DNA of 64,000 bases, from assembly GCA_040388535.1 (NCBI GenBank), contig JAZKBR010000007.1, positions 130,862 to 194,861 of the forward strand, in the 5' to 3' direction. Under the pieces are notes generated by a model that did not search any database, was not told the origin of the DNA, and worked only from the letters and a program-made list of their open reading frames with translations. Made by a program: the position numbers and the translations under genes. Position 1 is the first letter of the stretch. Each line of letters starts with the position of its first letter. This document shows positions 8,506 through 19,397 of this stretch, one piece after another. The DNA is from Gemmatimonadota bacterium (GTDB lineage Bacteria; Gemmatimonadota; Gemmatimonadetes; Gemmatimonadales; GWC2-71-9).

Positions 8506-8945
8506 TGGCTGGCCGCGTCGAGGCACTTTGGAGCAAGCGCGCCCATGGTGGCCCAATGGATCCGCTACAGTCTGCGGTGCTGGAGGTCGGGCGCGGGGTG
8601 GCCGGCAGCGCAGGCCGGAGCAGCACGAGACAGATCACCATCATCTCGAGCGAGGCATGGCAGGCGATGATGCACGAACTCTCCGCGGACATTGCTCCGT
8701 CTGCCCGCCGGGCGAACGTGATGGTGACCGGCCTCAACCTGGCCGCGAGCCGAGGTCGGATCCTCTGCCTTGGGGCGGCGCGAATCCGGGTCCGGGGTGA
8801 AACACGCCCGTGCGAGCTGATGGATGCGGCGCTCCCAGGACTACGCCTGGCGATGGATCCCCAGTGGCGCGGTGGTGTATTTGGCGAGGTGATCGAAGGG
8901 GGCGAGGTTCGCGTGGGAGAGCCCGCCCTGTGGGCTCCCGCCTGA
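8505..8945 (+). CDS. MOSC domain protein
   Basis: 146 aa. I choose the ATG at 8505 because residues from it (GRVEALW...KRAHGGPMD) match the usual N terminus of small MOSC proteins and because it overlaps the cytochrome stop as TGATG. The MOSC core includes the RQITIIS strand, an RRANVMV segment and the conserved cysteine in GETRPC (Cys103), which in the family carries a sulfur or binds the molybdenum-cofactor ligand, followed by RGGVFGEV. MOSC domains act in molybdenum-cofactor sulfuration or in reduction of N-hydroxylated compounds. Whether it serves the coupled cytochrome is unknown. Confidence 0.82.
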   Translation: MAGRVEALWSKRAHGGPMDPLQSAVLEVGRGVAGSAGRSSTRQITIISSEAWQAMMHELSADIAPSARRANVMVTGLNLAASRGRILCLGAARIRVRGETRPCELMDAALPGLRLAMDPQWRGGVFGEVIEGGEVRVGEPALWAPA

Positions 8946-9090
8946 CCCGCTCAGACTCCGCTGCCAGCGACCGATAAAGGGGCATCTTCGTCCCGGCTCG
9001 GTACGGTTGCGCAGCATTCGGCAGCACTCAGACTCCTGGAAGTCGCTCGGCGCGCCCTGCGCCCGCGCGTGGCGTGGCCGCATCCCGTCG

Positions 9091-12000
9091 ATGCTTCGCC
9101 GCCTGGCCATGCTCGGGGTGCTGGTCGGACCGGTCGCAGGCCAGGTGCCGAACCGGCATCACCCGGAACCGGGGGGCGGCGGCTGGCAATTCAGCCGCTA
9201 TTCCACCGCCGAAGGCCTCCCGTCCGATGAGGTCACCGGCCTCCTCGAATCGCGGAGCGGTACGCTGTGGGCCGGGACAGCCCGCGGGCTGGCCTGGTTT
9301 GACGGCTGGCTCTGGCACGAACTCCCCGCCGACTCCACCGGGATCCCCCGTCGGCCACCATCACTGATTGCCGACGCTCCCGGCGACTCGGTCCTCGTCG
9401 TGGTGCACAACCTTCTTTACATCGGGACGACGACCGGGTTCACCCGGCTCGCCGTCGTCGTTGAGGGCAAGGAGAAGCAGGTCACCTCGGCCGCGACCAC
9501 CAAGGACGGGATGTTGATTCTCATCCCTCCGGGGAGCGCCGACCCGCTACCGCGACTGGTTCGCTATCGCAACAATCAATTCCAGCTGGTTACCCCGCCG
9601 GCAGAGCTGGGGAACCACGATGTCGCCGCACTCTTTCCAGGTGCTGGTGGCGTGGCGTGGCTCAACACCACGACCGGGCTCTGGTATAACGACGGCTCAG
9701 GCTGGACGCTGCGCTTTCCGAGTGGCGCCGTGCCTTTCCGCGTGGGCGCCGTGCTGCAGCGCGAAGATGGCTCCGGTCTCTTCTCTCTCGTGTCGCCTGA
9801 TGCACGCGCGGGGCTCTGGGAATGGAACGCCGGGGAACAACCGCGGCGCCGGGCCTCCGAGGGTGAAGTCCGACTGCTGCACGCATCGTTTGCGCGTGAT
9901 GGCGTCGCCGTGGCCGTGTACATGGGTGGTCAGATGCGGATTCGCGAGCACGACAGCTGGTCGACGTATGACCTGCCGGGTTCGCAAATCCTCGATGCGC
10001 GCACGGTACTCCACGACCACCTCGGCGATACCTGGATCGGGACCGGCTCGGGTCTGGTGCTCTTCCGCGGCTCATCAGGTCTCTGGGCGGGGATTCCGCA
10101 CGGTTTCCCGTCGCCGCGCGACCGGATCAACGCCATCGTGACCGATACCAACGATGGCACCTGGGCCGGCACTGCCGACGGCATCGATGTCTTCGAGGCC
10201 GACGGCAGCATTCGCCATATCGCCACCGCGCTGGGCAAGCCGGTAGGTGGAGTGACCGGGCTCGCGCGCGATTCGGCGGGGAATATCTGGGTCGCCCGCG
10301 GCTCGACGCCGGGCGGGGCGCTGCGCTGGGATGGCAAGAACTGGCGACTCTTCGGCGCGGGCGATGGACTCCTCGCCTCGCGGATTCACGACATCTCCGT
10401 CGATCGCAGCGGTCGGGTCTGGTTCCTCGGGCTCGAAGGAAGTGCCCAGTCGAGTAGCGGCCCCGGCGCGTTCGTGCTCGACGACGGCCACTTCACTCAG
10501 GTCGGTCCCGAACAGGGCCTGCCGAGCGGCAAGGTCTACGCGTTCGCCGAGGCACCCGACGGGACGCGATGGTTCGGGAGCGGAGGCGGCCTGAGCCGGT
10601 GGAGGAAAGGCGCCTGGACGCACTGGACGCAACGAACCGGCCGCACGGGCAACAGGAAATTCCGCGCGCCACTGCGTGTCTTCACGCTCGCCGTCGATTC
10701 GACCGGCAAGATCTGGTTTGGCGATCAGCAGGAGCCGCTCGCCTACGGGATCGGCACCGTCGACGCACGTGATTCGCTGGCGTTCTACACCACGGCCGAC
10801 GGATTGCTCAACAACCGCGTCTGGCGACTCGTTGCGGGCGCCGATGGCACGATCTGGGCGGCGACGGAATCGGGCCTCTCGGCGATGCACGACGGCAACT
10901 GGTTCTCGTTCGGTACCGATCGCGGGCTCGGCTATCCCCAGCTCTGGGCACTCGAAGTCGATGGCACGGCGGTCTCGGTCGGGACGCAGGGCGGCGGCAT
11001 GCGCCAGCTCGACCTCGACGCGGCGCGTCAGCCTCCGCCACGCGTCACCATTCTCGAATCGGTCACCGAGGGACGCCGCGCCTATCTCCGCTGGATGGTC
11101 GTTGCCTATCGCGGATCGCTGGCCTCTGCGCTCATCGAGACCCGCTATCGCGTCGACGGCGGCACCTGGTCCGGATGGAGCACCGATCGGGTCGCCACCC
11201 TCAATGACATGAAGCCCGGCGAGCACCGAGTCGAGGTACAGGCCAAGGGACTCTTCCTGCCGCTCGATCCGGTCTCGGCCAGCGCGGCGATTGTTGTGGC
11301 CCGGCCGCTGATGTTGCGCAAGGAGTTCGCAATTCCCGTTGGCGGGCTGAGCGTTGCCTTGCTGGTGTTGAGTATCGCCGGCATCCGCCGCAAGCGCGAA
11401 GCCGATGCCGTACTGCGCGAAAGCGAGACTCGCTTCCGCACGCTCTCGGCCTCGACGTTCGAAGGGATCGGCATCTCGGTGGACGGCTCGCTCGTCGAGG
11501 CAAATGACCAGTTGCACCGTATGCTCGGCGCAGCACCCGGCCAGCTGCGCGGCCGCCGTCTCGCCGATTTCCTCGGTGGCGATGCCGATGCCCCGGCGCG
11601 ACGCATCGATGGCAGCTCCTTCCCGGCCGAAATCCGCGAACGCACGATTCCCTATCGTGGCAGCGAGGCGCGCGTGAGCACGGTGCGCGACCTCAGCGAG
11701 CAGCAGCTTGCCGACGCGGCCCTCCGTGCATCGGAGGAGCGCTTCGAGCGGATGTTCCGCTCCAGTCCTTCGTCGATCACGATTGCGAGCTATCCCGATG
11801 GCCCGTACATCGACGTCAGTGAAGGGTTCGAGAACCTCACGGGCTGGACCCGCGCCGAAGCCGTGGGCAAAACGGCCGAAGCACTGGGTATTTTCCAGGG
11901 CCCTGCGGACCGGTCGGATCTGCTCGACTCCGTTCGGGCGACGGGGTCAGCCCGCGGGCATGAAATCACCATCACGACCCGCACCGGCGAGCGTCGCGCG

Positions 12001-13227
12001 CTCCTTGTCTCGGCCGACCTGATTCAGCTCGACGGCAAGCCGCATCTCCTCTCGGTCGCGACCGACATCACCGAGCGTCGCTCCCTCGAGGCGCAGCTGG
12101 TGCAGTCGCAGAAGATGGAGGCGATCGGCCAGCTCGCCGGCGGTGTTGCCCACGACTTCAACAACCTGCTCACGGCGATCATCGGCCACGCCGACCTGGT
12201 GCGTGACTCCTTGGTCGATACCGAGGCAGTCGAAGACATCGACGAAATCCGGCGCGCGGCGCAGCGCGCATCCGATCTCACGCGTCAGCTGCTGACCTTC
12301 GCTCGCAAGAACCAGGTCAAGCCAAGCGTCGTCGACCTCAACGACATGGTGCACCGCACGCAACGGATGCTCGGCCGCCTCCTTGGCGAGCAGATCGTCA
12401 TCGTGACCCAGACGGCCTCCGATCTGCCGCCGGTCACGATCGATCCGGGGCAGATCGAGCAGGTGCTCGTGAACCTCGCCGTCAACGCGCGCGACGCCAT
12501 GCCGACCGGCGGGCAACTGATCATCGAGACCCACGCGACCGAGCTGGGCGAGGAATACACTCGCGAGCATCCCGAGGTGCAGCCCGGCAAGTACGCCATG
12601 ATCGCCCTGACGGACACCGGCACCGGCATCCCCGCCGAGTCGCTCTCACGCGTGTTCGAGCCGTTCTTCACGACGAAGGGCGTTGGTCAGGGCACGGGGC
12701 TCGGGCTGGCCATTTGCTACGGCATCATTCGCGAGGCGGGCGGGCACATCTCGCTCTACAGCGAGGCGGGCCGCGGCACGACCGTGCGCGTCTATCTGCC
12801 GCGTGCCAGCGCGCCGGTGACCACCACGGTGGCATCGAGCTCAACCCAACCGGTGCGCGGCGGCAAGGAAGTCATTCTGCTGGTCGAGGATGAGCTGCTG
12901 GTGCGGACGCTGGTCGAACGGGTCCTCACCAATCTCGGCTACTCGGTGCTGGTGGCCGGCAACCTCGAGGAAGCAATTGCCGCGGTCGCCAGCGCTCCCG
13001 CTCCGCCACGACTGCTGATCTCCGATGTCGTCCTCCCTGGTCCCGGCGGGCCGGAGATCGCGCGCGCCGTGCGGGAGCGGGTCGAGGGAATCGCCGTCCT
13101 CTACATCTCCGGCTATACCGAACGCGCGGCCAACCAGGCGGTGGTGCTCGACGCGCCGCTGCTGTCGAAGCCGTTTACGCCGAACGCACTCGGCAGGCGT
13201 GTCCGCGAGGTCCTCGACGGTGTCTGA
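9091..13227 (+). CDS. Beta-propeller sensor hybrid histidine kinase with C-terminal receiver
   Basis: 1378 aa from the ATG at 9091, chosen because it directly begins a signal peptide ([17 protein letters not shown]). A periplasmic two-component-regulator propeller (about 35-640, repeated [28 protein letters not shown] and similar blades) is followed by a Y_Y_Y-type beta sandwich (about 650-735), one membrane helix (about 745-768), two PAS domains (about 780-880 and 890-1000), HisKA with the phospho-site GGVAHDFNN (His1021), HATPase_c with N box VNARDAMP and DTGTGIP, and a receiver with phospho-acceptor Asp1312 and KPFTP. The layout resembles BACON/propeller sensors for polysaccharide fragments. 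No DNA-binding output domain is present; the GTG of the next kinase lies inside this gene. Confidence 0.93.
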   Translation: MLRRLAMLGVLVGPVAGQVPNRHHPEPGGGGWQFSRYSTAEGLPSDEVTGLLESRSGTLWAGTARGLAWFDGWLWHELPADSTGIPRRPPSLIADAPGDSVLVVVHNLLYIGTTTGFTRLAVVVEGKEKQVTSAATTKDGMLILIPPGSADPLPRLVRYRNNQFQLVTPPAELGNHDVAALFPGAGGVAWLNTTTGLWYNDGSGWTLRFPSGAVPFRVGAVLQREDGSGLFSLVSPDARAGLWEWNAGEQPRRRASEGEVRLLHASFARDGVAVAVYMGGQMRIREHDSWSTYDLPGSQILDARTVLHDHLGDTWIGTGSGLVLFRGSSGLWAGIPHGFPSPRDRINAIVTDTNDGTWAGTADGIDVFEADGSIRHIATALGKPVGGVTGLARDSAGNIWVARGSTPGGALRWDGKNWRLFGAGDGLLASRIHDISVDRSGRVWFLGLEGSAQSSSGPGAFVLDDGHFTQVGPEQGLPSGKVYAFAEAPDGTRWFGSGGGLSRWRKGAWTHWTQRTGRTGNRKFRAPLRVFTLAVDSTGKIWFGDQQEPLAYGIGTVDARDSLAFYTTADGLLNNRVWRLVAGADGTIWAATESGLSAMHDGNWFSFGTDRGLGYPQLWALEVDGTAVSVGTQGGGMRQLDLDAARQPPPRVTILESVTEGRRAYLRWMVVAYRGSLASALIETRYRVDGGTWSGWSTDRVATLNDMKPGEHRVEVQAKGLFLPLDPVSASAAIVVARPLMLRKEFAIPVGGLSVALLVLSIAGIRRKREADAVLRESETRFRTLSASTFEGIGISVDGSLVEANDQLHRMLGAAPGQLRGRRLADFLGGDADAPARRIDGSSFPAEIRERTIPYRGSEARVSTVRDLSEQQLADAALRASEERFERMFRSSPSSITIASYPDGPYIDVSEGFENLTGWTRAEAVGKTAEALGIFQGPADRSDLLDSVRATGSARGHEITITTRTGERRALLVSADLIQLDGKPHLLSVATDITERRSLEAQLVQSQKMEAIGQLAGGVAHDFNNLLTAIIGHADLVRDSLVDTEAVEDIDEIRRAAQRASDLTRQLLTFARKNQVKPSVVDLNDMVHRTQRMLGRLLGEQIVIVTQTASDLPPVTIDPGQIEQVLVNLAVNARDAMPTGGQLIIETHATELGEEYTREHPEVQPGKYAMIALTDTGTGIPAESLSRVFEPFFTTKGVGQGTGLGLAICYGIIREAGGHISLYSEAGRGTTVRVYLPRASAPVTTTVASSSTQPVRGGKEVILLVEDELLVRTLVERVLTNLGYSVLVAGNLEEAIAAVASAPAPPRLLISDVVLPGPGGPEIARAVRERVEGIAVLYISGYTERAANQAVVLDAPLLSKPFTPNALGRRVREVLDGV

Positions 13228-15187
13228 GACCGGGATCAGCAACAGCCATCGCGAACGGGTCCTCACTGAACTCGGTGAGCGGGTCAAGGAGCTCGAAGCG
13301 TTGCACGCTTCAGCCCGGCTCATGCTCAATGACCGGCTGGACCTGCAGACGCTGCTCGACGAGCTTGCCGCGCTCCTGCCACCGGCGTTCCAGCATTCGT
13401 CACAGGTGGCCGCTGCGGTCAGCTATGGCGCGCTCGCAAGCGCGACGCCAGGATTTGCCGCGAGCCCGGGCGCCCTGGTGGTGACCTTCGCAGGGCGTGA
13501 CGGCACCGAAGGGCGCATCGACGTGGTTCACTACCGCGGCCCCTTGCATCAGCACAGCGCGGGATTTCTCGCCGAGGAATGGAATCTGGTGCGATCGGTG
13601 GTCGATATGCTGGTGACCACGCTGAACCGGCGCGCCGCCGAACACGCTTTGCGAGTGAGCGAGGAGCGTCTGCAACTCGCGCAGACTGCCGCCGGACTCG
13701 GGCTCTGGGAACTCCACCTTGCGACAGGCGCAGTGCACTGGTCGGTCGGGATGTCGCAGATGATGGGGTTGACCGAGGCCACCGCGCCGACAACACTCGA
13801 AGCCGTCCGCGCGATGATTCACCCCGACGATCGGAATCATCTGAGCCTCAACGTGCAGCGCGCCATCAACGACCCCGCGGCGCGCGACCGGTTCGAGTAT
13901 GAATCGCGGATGTGCCCCCCCGGCGCCCCCGACGTCTGGATTGCGAGCAAGGGTCGTATCGTGCGCGACAGCAACGGCGCCCCTTCGCGGCTGCTCGGTG
14001 TGTCCGTCGATATCAGCGGCATGCGGCGACTCGAAGGCCAGTTCCAGCAGTCGCAGAAGATGGAAGCGATGGGTCGACTCGCCGGCGGCGTCGCGCACGA
14101 CTTCAACAACCTGCTGACGGCAATCAAGGGCTATTCGGAATTCGTCATCGATTCCCTCGAGCCCGCTGACGCTCGCCGCGAAGACGTCGAGCAGATTGCC
14201 GCGGCGGCCGATCGGGCGGCGGGCCTGACCCGGCAACTGCTCGCCTTCTCGCGACACCAGGCCCTCGCGCCGACGGTGGTCGATCCGACCGTGCTCATCG
14301 GCGGGATGGAGACTCTGCTTCGACGCCTGATCGGCGCCGACATCGACTTCCGCGTCACGCTCAACAGCGCCCACGGCGCCATTCGCGTGGATGCCGGGCA
14401 GTTCGAGCAAGTGATCATGAATCTCGCGGTCAACGCACGCGATGCGATGCCGAACGGTGGGGTGCTCAGCATCGAGACGTCGAGTGTCGAGTTCGATGAA
14501 CAGGTCAGCATGCCGCACAGCGACCTGCCGGCGGGGCGCTATGTCGTGATGTCGGTGAGCGACACCGGTAGCGGCATGAGCCACGACACCAAGGCCCGGC
14601 TCTTCGAGCCCTTCTTCACGACCAAGGAACAGGGGCGCGGTACCGGACTCGGCCTCGCAACCGTGTACGGCATCGTGCGGCAGAGTGGCGGGGCGATCTG
14701 GGTGTTCAGTGAACCGGACCGCGGCTCGACCTTCAAGCTCTACTTTCCCTGGGTCGGGGAAGACGCGGTGGCCGCGCGACCGACGAAGATGGCCTTGCAC
14801 TCGCTGCGTGGCAGCGAGCAGATCGTGCTGGTGGATGACGACGCGCAGGTTCGCGCACTCGCCGAGCGCGCACTGCGGTCCCACGGCTACCGGGTCCTTG
14901 CGCTCGCCAGTGCCGCGGACGCCATCACCGTGGTCGATCAGCATCAGGTTCCGGTGGATCTTCTCATCACCGACATCGTGATGCCCCGGATGCAGGGCCC
15001 CGAACTCGCCTCACGCATCCGCGTGCTGCGGCACCAGACCCGGGTGCTCTACATCACCGGGTACGCAGAGGGGCGCATCGAACTCACCGACCCGACCCGG
15101 GCGAGTGTGCTGGAGAAGCCGTTCACGCCCACGACCCTGTTGCGACGCGTGCGCGAGCTGCTCGATCAGAGCAGTCCGTCGAGATAG
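13220..15187 (+). CDS. Cytoplasmic PAS hybrid histidine kinase with C-terminal receiver
   Basis: 655 aa from a GTG overlapping the previous stop by 8 nt; a longer open frame upstream is inside the first kinase. No signal peptide or membrane helix. A short coiled-coil/GAF-like N-terminal region (1-140) precedes a PAS domain (about 150-270), HisKA with GGVAHDFNN (His293), HATPase_c ([25 protein letters not shown]) and a receiver with Asp585 in LLITDIVMP and a C-terminal EKPFTP lysine. Catalytic domains closely resemble those of the upstream kinase, so this looks like a tandem pair that exchanges phosphate or senses inside and outside signals. The receiver has no output domain; the true regulator must be elsewhere. 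Confidence 0.93.
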   Translation: MSETGISNSHRERVLTELGERVKELEALHASARLMLNDRLDLQTLLDELAALLPPAFQHSSQVAAAVSYGALASATPGFAASPGALVVTFAGRDGTEGRIDVVHYRGPLHQHSAGFLAEEWNLVRSVVDMLVTTLNRRAAEHALRVSEERLQLAQTAAGLGLWELHLATGAVHWSVGMSQMMGLTEATAPTTLEAVRAMIHPDDRNHLSLNVQRAINDPAARDRFEYESRMCPPGAPDVWIASKGRIVRDSNGAPSRLLGVSVDISGMRRLEGQFQQSQKMEAMGRLAGGVAHDFNNLLTAIKGYSEFVIDSLEPADARREDVEQIAAAADRAAGLTRQLLAFSRHQALAPTVVDPTVLIGGMETLLRRLIGADIDFRVTLNSAHGAIRVDAGQFEQVIMNLAVNARDAMPNGGVLSIETSSVEFDEQVSMPHSDLPAGRYVVMSVSDTGSGMSHDTKARLFEPFFTTKEQGRGTGLGLATVYGIVRQSGGAIWVFSEPDRGSTFKLYFPWVGEDAVAARPTKMALHSLRGSEQIVLVDDDAQVRALAERALRSHGYRVLALASAADAITVVDQHQVPVDLLITDIVMPRMQGPELASRIRVLRHQTRVLYITGYAEGRIELTDPTRASVLEKPFTPTTLLRRVRELLDQSSPSR

Positions 15188-17277
15188 AACTCCAGCCGCC
15201 ACCCGGTCGGCGCCCGCAACGCACGCGCGAGATCGATGCGCACCAGGCCATCGAGGAATGACGCACCGACGCCGGCACCGATGAGCGGCCTTCCGCTCGA
15301 GAAGTTCGCCCGGCTCCCGGCCCAGCCCGCGTCGACGAATCCGATCAGCCGTACTGCGGGGAGCGAGTTCCCGACTTCGGCACGTCCAAGCCAGAACGCA
15401 TTCCCCGAGACCACACCGCCCGCATACCCGCGCAGGCTCCCCGCGCCACCGAGGTAGAACTGCGACTGCACGGGCACATCGCCGCGAGTGGTTCCCGCGG
15501 AGAGCGTGAAGGCGCCAGCAATGGGGCCACCCGGGGTGATGAAGCCGCGCAGGGTGACCGCGCCCTTGCCGAAGTCGAAGCCGCCGGTGCCGCCCTCCAC
15601 GTTCGTTTCGGCACCGAGCGTGAAGCTGCGTGAGAGCGCCTTGCTCCCGCGCAGTGTGACCACCGCGCCGGCCTGGGTGGCGCGGTCGGCGACGATGTTG
15701 GAACGGAACCGACGATCACCATCGAAGAGATGCGGCAGGCTTGCCGAGGTTTCCACGTCGGCCGTTCGCTGCTGCTCGTAGTAGAGCCGTGCGCCCCAGC
15801 CACCGGTGGTGCTTCCCGCGGTGATCTCGGCGCCCAGGGTGCGGAAGTATTCGCCGTCATCGCGCCCGGCCAGCAGCCCCAGCATCGAGTTGATCGCGCC
15901 GAGCGGGTGGGCATCGGGATTGGCGGCCGCGAGTCGGCGATAGCCCGCCAGTGAGAAGCGGCGTGATGTCGTCTCGCGAGTGAGCGAGAGTTCGCCATTC
16001 GGGATCCCGTCGGCGAGGCCGATCCGGGCGAGCGCGTCGACGCGGAGCGGACCGAAATCGGCGCGGGCATTGGCACTCAGCGAGAGCGCCTCGATCCGGT
16101 TGTAGCGGGCGTGCTGCAGCACGGTCGAGAGTCCCGACGGAAGCTCGACATGATTCTCCCACTTGCGGTCGGGAAGTGCGCCGATGGCACCCTCGAGTCC
16201 CTTGAGTTCGCTCTCCGAAATCAGGTCACCCATGTCGAGAATCGGTGCACCGAGCTCCGGCGACGTCAACAGCGAGGCGGTGTCCTTCGGGATGACGACG
16301 ACGAGGTTGCTGTCGTTGGACCAGCGTCCGCGGGTGGAATCCTGCTCGGGCTCGCCGGCGTGGCGCTTCGGACGCGCCGCCACCCGTCCGGCTGGACGGA
16401 AGGTGCTGGCCGGGTCGGGCGCGACCCCGCCCTCCACTTCGTAGTCACGGTAGACCCGCTCGAGCCGGAACGGGACGTTCATCCAGGAGCCCATCGAGCC
16501 AACGGCATCGATCGCAACGAAGCGTGGCATCCACCAGCGATTCTCGTAAAGGCCGTATTCCAGCGTGATGAACTTCACTTCGCCGCGCGCGTTGATGTAC
16601 TTGGGGACGTCCTTCATATCGTCGGCATCGAGATCGCGACGCATCTCGAACGGGCGCGCCGGTCGGAAGGCCGCTCGCACCAGCCCGAACGTCTCGGCGT
16701 CGAACCAGAGCGTTCCGCTCATCAGCTTCCAGTCGGAACGACGCGGCGTGACTTGCAGCGCGAGGATGCGAATCTTCTTGCCACCGGGAAGGCCAATCGT
16801 CGTGCTGTCGCCGAGGGCGAAGGTGTAGTCGGCTTCACCGCCTTCACGCAGCGGATAGGAGAAGCCCTCGGGATCGCCGTCGGCCCCGACGATCCGGAGA
16901 TAGTCAGCGGAGGGGTCGAAGACGAGATCGCGACCGTTGCCGCTCAACTCGCCCGGGACGCGGTCGCCGCGTTCGGCGATCGGCGAAGAGGAGCGCGCGC
17001 CGATGAATTCAATCCGCGAGGGCGAGTCCCGCTTCCAGGAAATCTTCGCGACCATCTCCTCACGGTAGAGCATCCGGTCGCGAAGCAGGGCCTTGATGCC
17101 GACACCCATCCGGGAGGAGACGGTGGTGGTGTATGCCGTCACCAGCCGCTCATTGCGTTGCCGAGCCTGACGGGCGCGGGTGACGAGTGCCTCGGTGGCG
17201 GCATCGGCGTAGGCAGCGGGTACCTGGGCCGTCGCGGCGCCCTGGACTTGGGCAAAGAGCAGCAGGGTTGCGAGCAT
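15166..17277 (-). CDS. Outer-membrane protein with BamA/TamA-type (D15) barrel
   Basis: 703 aa. The ATG at 17277 is the last start before a signal peptide (MLATLLLFAQVQGAATAQ); the frame upstream runs antisense through the Uup gene and is ignored. Residues about 30-230 form a beta-rich periplasmic domain that resembles lipoprotein-sorting/outer-membrane carrier folds; about 330-703 is a surface-antigen barrel, including GSLRGY, the counterpart of the (V/I)RGF loop motif of BamA/TamA, and a final strand ending in aromatic/Leu residues. The family inserts or exports outer-membrane components; this member lacks recognisable POTRA repeats, so its exact job is open. The 3' end overlaps the hybrid kinase gene by 22 nt tail to tail. 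Confidence 0.75.
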   Translation of the reverse strand: MLATLLLFAQVQGAATAQVPAAYADAATEALVTRARQARQRNERLVTAYTTTVSSRMGVGIKALLRDRMLYREEMVAKISWKRDSPSRIEFIGARSSSPIAERGDRVPGELSGNGRDLVFDPSADYLRIVGADGDPEGFSYPLREGGEADYTFALGDSTTIGLPGGKKIRILALQVTPRRSDWKLMSGTLWFDAETFGLVRAAFRPARPFEMRRDLDADDMKDVPKYINARGEVKFITLEYGLYENRWWMPRFVAIDAVGSMGSWMNVPFRLERVYRDYEVEGGVAPDPASTFRPAGRVAARPKRHAGEPEQDSTRGRWSNDSNLVVVIPKDTASLLTSPELGAPILDMGDLISESELKGLEGAIGALPDRKWENHVELPSGLSTVLQHARYNRIEALSLSANARADFGPLRVDALARIGLADGIPNGELSLTRETTSRRFSLAGYRRLAAANPDAHPLGAINSMLGLLAGRDDGEYFRTLGAEITAGSTTGGWGARLYYEQQRTADVETSASLPHLFDGDRRFRSNIVADRATQAGAVVTLRGSKALSRSFTLGAETNVEGGTGGFDFGKGAVTLRGFITPGGPIAGAFTLSAGTTRGDVPVQSQFYLGGAGSLRGYAGGVVSGNAFWLGRAEVGNSLPAVRLIGFVDAGWAGSRANFSSGRPLIGAGVGASFLDGLVRIDLARALRAPTGWRLEFYLDGLL

Positions 17278-17451
17278 GGTTCCCGAAATGGCTTGAGTAA
17301 GCGGACAGGTACGGGGCGCCGAGCCCCATTGTTTCAGTTCGCACCGTCGAAGAAATATCGGCAGATCGGGCCTTCCCTGCCTACTCTTGTCTCCCGGCGA
17401 AGCCGCTACCACGGTGGCCCCGGACGGCAATTCTTTCGGAAGCGAGTCAAC

Positions 17452-19362
17452 ATGGCCCTGCTGGGCTTGCAGGAAGTGACCCTGTCCTTTGGTGGACCCA
17501 AGCTGCTCGATCGTGCCACGCTGGCGATCGAGCGGGGCGAGCGCGTCTGCCTGATCGGGCGAAATGGTGCCGGCAAGAGCACGGTGATGAAGCTGCTCGA
17601 TGGCACCCTTGCCCCGGATAGCGGTGAGGTGGTGCGGCAGGTCGGGCTCAGTGTCACGCGGCTCGAGCAGGAAGTACCCGGCGATGTCAGTGGCAGCACC
17701 TTCGATGTGGTGGCCGAAGGCCTCGGCGAAGCAGGCAAGCTCCTCGCCCGCTACCACCAGGTGAGCCACGACGTGGCCCTGCATGCAAGCGATGCCGCCA
17801 TGCGTGAACTCGGCCGGCTGCACGAGGCCCTCGATGCGGCACGCGCCTGGGAAACCAGTGAACGCGTCGACACCGTCCTGTCACACCTCGGACTAGATCC
17901 CGATGCGCCGTTCGCCAAGGCATCGGGAGGGCGGAAGCGTCAGACGCTGCTCGCGCGCGCACTCGTCCGCAATCCGGACGTGCTCCTTCTCGATGAGCCG
18001 ACCAACCATCTCGACATCGAAGCCGTGGAATGGATGGAAGAGTTTCTCATCGGCCACGGCACGACACTGGTATTCGTGACCCACGACCGGACCTTCCTCC
18101 GGCGCGTCGCGACGCGGATCGTCGACCTCGATCGCGGCAAGCTGATCGACTGGGGCACCGGCAGCTACGACAGCTACCTCGAACGCAAGGAAGCGGCACT
18201 CGCGGTCGAGGCGAAGGAGTGGAGCGAGTTCGACAAGAAGCTCGCGCGCGAAGAGGTCTGGATCCGCACCGGGATCCAGGCGCGCCGGACCCGCAATGAA
18301 GGGCGCGTACGGGCGCTCGAGGCGCTGCGACTGGAGCGGGGTGCCCGACGCGAGCGCACCGGTACCGTGCGACTCCAGGCCCAGGAAGCGGAACGCACCG
18401 GCCGGATGGTGATCGAAGCAAAGGATGTGAACTTCGCCTACGGCGCGCGGCCGATCGTGCGCGACTTCACCACCACGATCTCGCGGGGCGATCGCGTCGG
18501 CCTGATCGGCCCCAACGGTTCCGGCAAGACCACGCTGCTGCGGTTGCTGCTCAACGAACTCGCGCCCGATAGCGGGACGATCCGGATGGGGACCAATCTC
18601 GAGGTCGCCTACTTCGACCAGCTGCGCGAACAGCTCGATCCCGAGCAGACCGTGGTCAACAGCATCGGCGATGGCACCGAGTTCATCGAGATCAACGGCG
18701 TGCGCAAGCACGTCCTCGGCTACCTGCAGGACTTTCTCTTCTCCCCCGACCGCGCCCGGACCCCGATTCGGGTGCTTTCGGGCGGCGAACGGAACCGGCT
18801 CCTGCTCGCGCGGCTCTTCACCCGCCGCTTCAACGTGCTGGTGCTCGACGAGCCGACCAACGACCTCGATATCGAGACCCTCGACCTGCTCGAGGAGTTG
18901 CTGCTCAATCTCAAGGCCACCCTGCTCGTGGTCAGCCACGATCGTGAGTTTCTCGACAATGTCGTGACCAGCACCCTGGTGATGGAGGGCAACGGTCGCA
19001 TCGGCGAATATGTCGGCGGCTACTCCGACTGGGTGCGGCAGCGCGGCACCGCGGCCGCGGAACTGGTGCGAGCCACGTCTCGGCCGGCCAGCGCACCGGC
19101 AAACGGCACGCCGGCGTCCAAGCCTGCGAAGAAGAAGCGCCTCACGAGCAAGGAAGCGAGCGAGCTCGCCGGCTTGCCCGAGCGAATCGACGCGGCCGAG
19201 CGAGAACGGCAGCAGCTCTTCGACTCACTCGCCGACCCGGCCTTGCTCCGGAATGGCGCGGCCGTCGCGACGGCAAAGACCAGACTCGCTGCTGTCGACG
19301 CCGAGATTGTGACGCTCACCCAACGGTGGGAGGCGCTTGAGCTCCTCGCGCACGACGCCTAG
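17452..19362 (+). CDS. uup: ABC-F family ATPase Uup
   Basis: 636 aa, same length as E. coli Uup. The ATG at 17452 begins the first ATPase domain directly. Two ABC domains carry Walker A GRNGAGKST and GPNGSGKTT, signatures ASGGRKRQ (first, altered from LSGG) and LSGGERNR, and Walker B LLLDEPTNHLD and LVLDEPTNDLD. There are no membrane segments. The linker between domains is basic and the C terminus (about 545-636) is a Lys/Ala/Glu-rich coiled coil as in Uup, which binds nucleic acid. ABC-F proteins act on ribosomes; Uup affects transposon excision and ribosome assembly. It is transcribed divergently from the barrel gene across a 174-bp gap that contains a TACTCTTG box near 17380. Confidence 0.93.
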   Translation: MALLGLQEVTLSFGGPKLLDRATLAIERGERVCLIGRNGAGKSTVMKLLDGTLAPDSGEVVRQVGLSVTRLEQEVPGDVSGSTFDVVAEGLGEAGKLLARYHQVSHDVALHASDAAMRELGRLHEALDAARAWETSERVDTVLSHLGLDPDAPFAKASGGRKRQTLLARALVRNPDVLLLDEPTNHLDIEAVEWMEEFLIGHGTTLVFVTHDRTFLRRVATRIVDLDRGKLIDWGTGSYDSYLERKEAALAVEAKEWSEFDKKLAREEVWIRTGIQARRTRNEGRVRALEALRLERGARRERTGTVRLQAQEAERTGRMVIEAKDVNFAYGARPIVRDFTTTISRGDRVGLIGPNGSGKTTLLRLLLNELAPDSGTIRMGTNLEVAYFDQLREQLDPEQTVVNSIGDGTEFIEINGVRKHVLGYLQDFLFSPDRARTPIRVLSGGERNRLLLARLFTRRFNVLVLDEPTNDLDIETLDLLEELLLNLKATLLVVSHDREFLDNVVTSTLVMEGNGRIGEYVGGYSDWVRQRGTAAAELVRATSRPASAPANGTPASKPAKKKRLTSKEASELAGLPERIDAAERERQQLFDSLADPALLRNGAAVATAKTRLAAVDAEIVTLTQRWEALELLAHDA

Positions 19363-19397
19363 TTTCGTTGCGGTTCCTTCACCTTCAGGAGTTCACC

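Noticed and set aside
10075-11517. 480-codon minus-strand open frame inside the propeller kinase
   Set aside because: Shadow frame rich in Arg/Glu/Ala with no start context; the plus strand has a continuous propeller and sensor region here.
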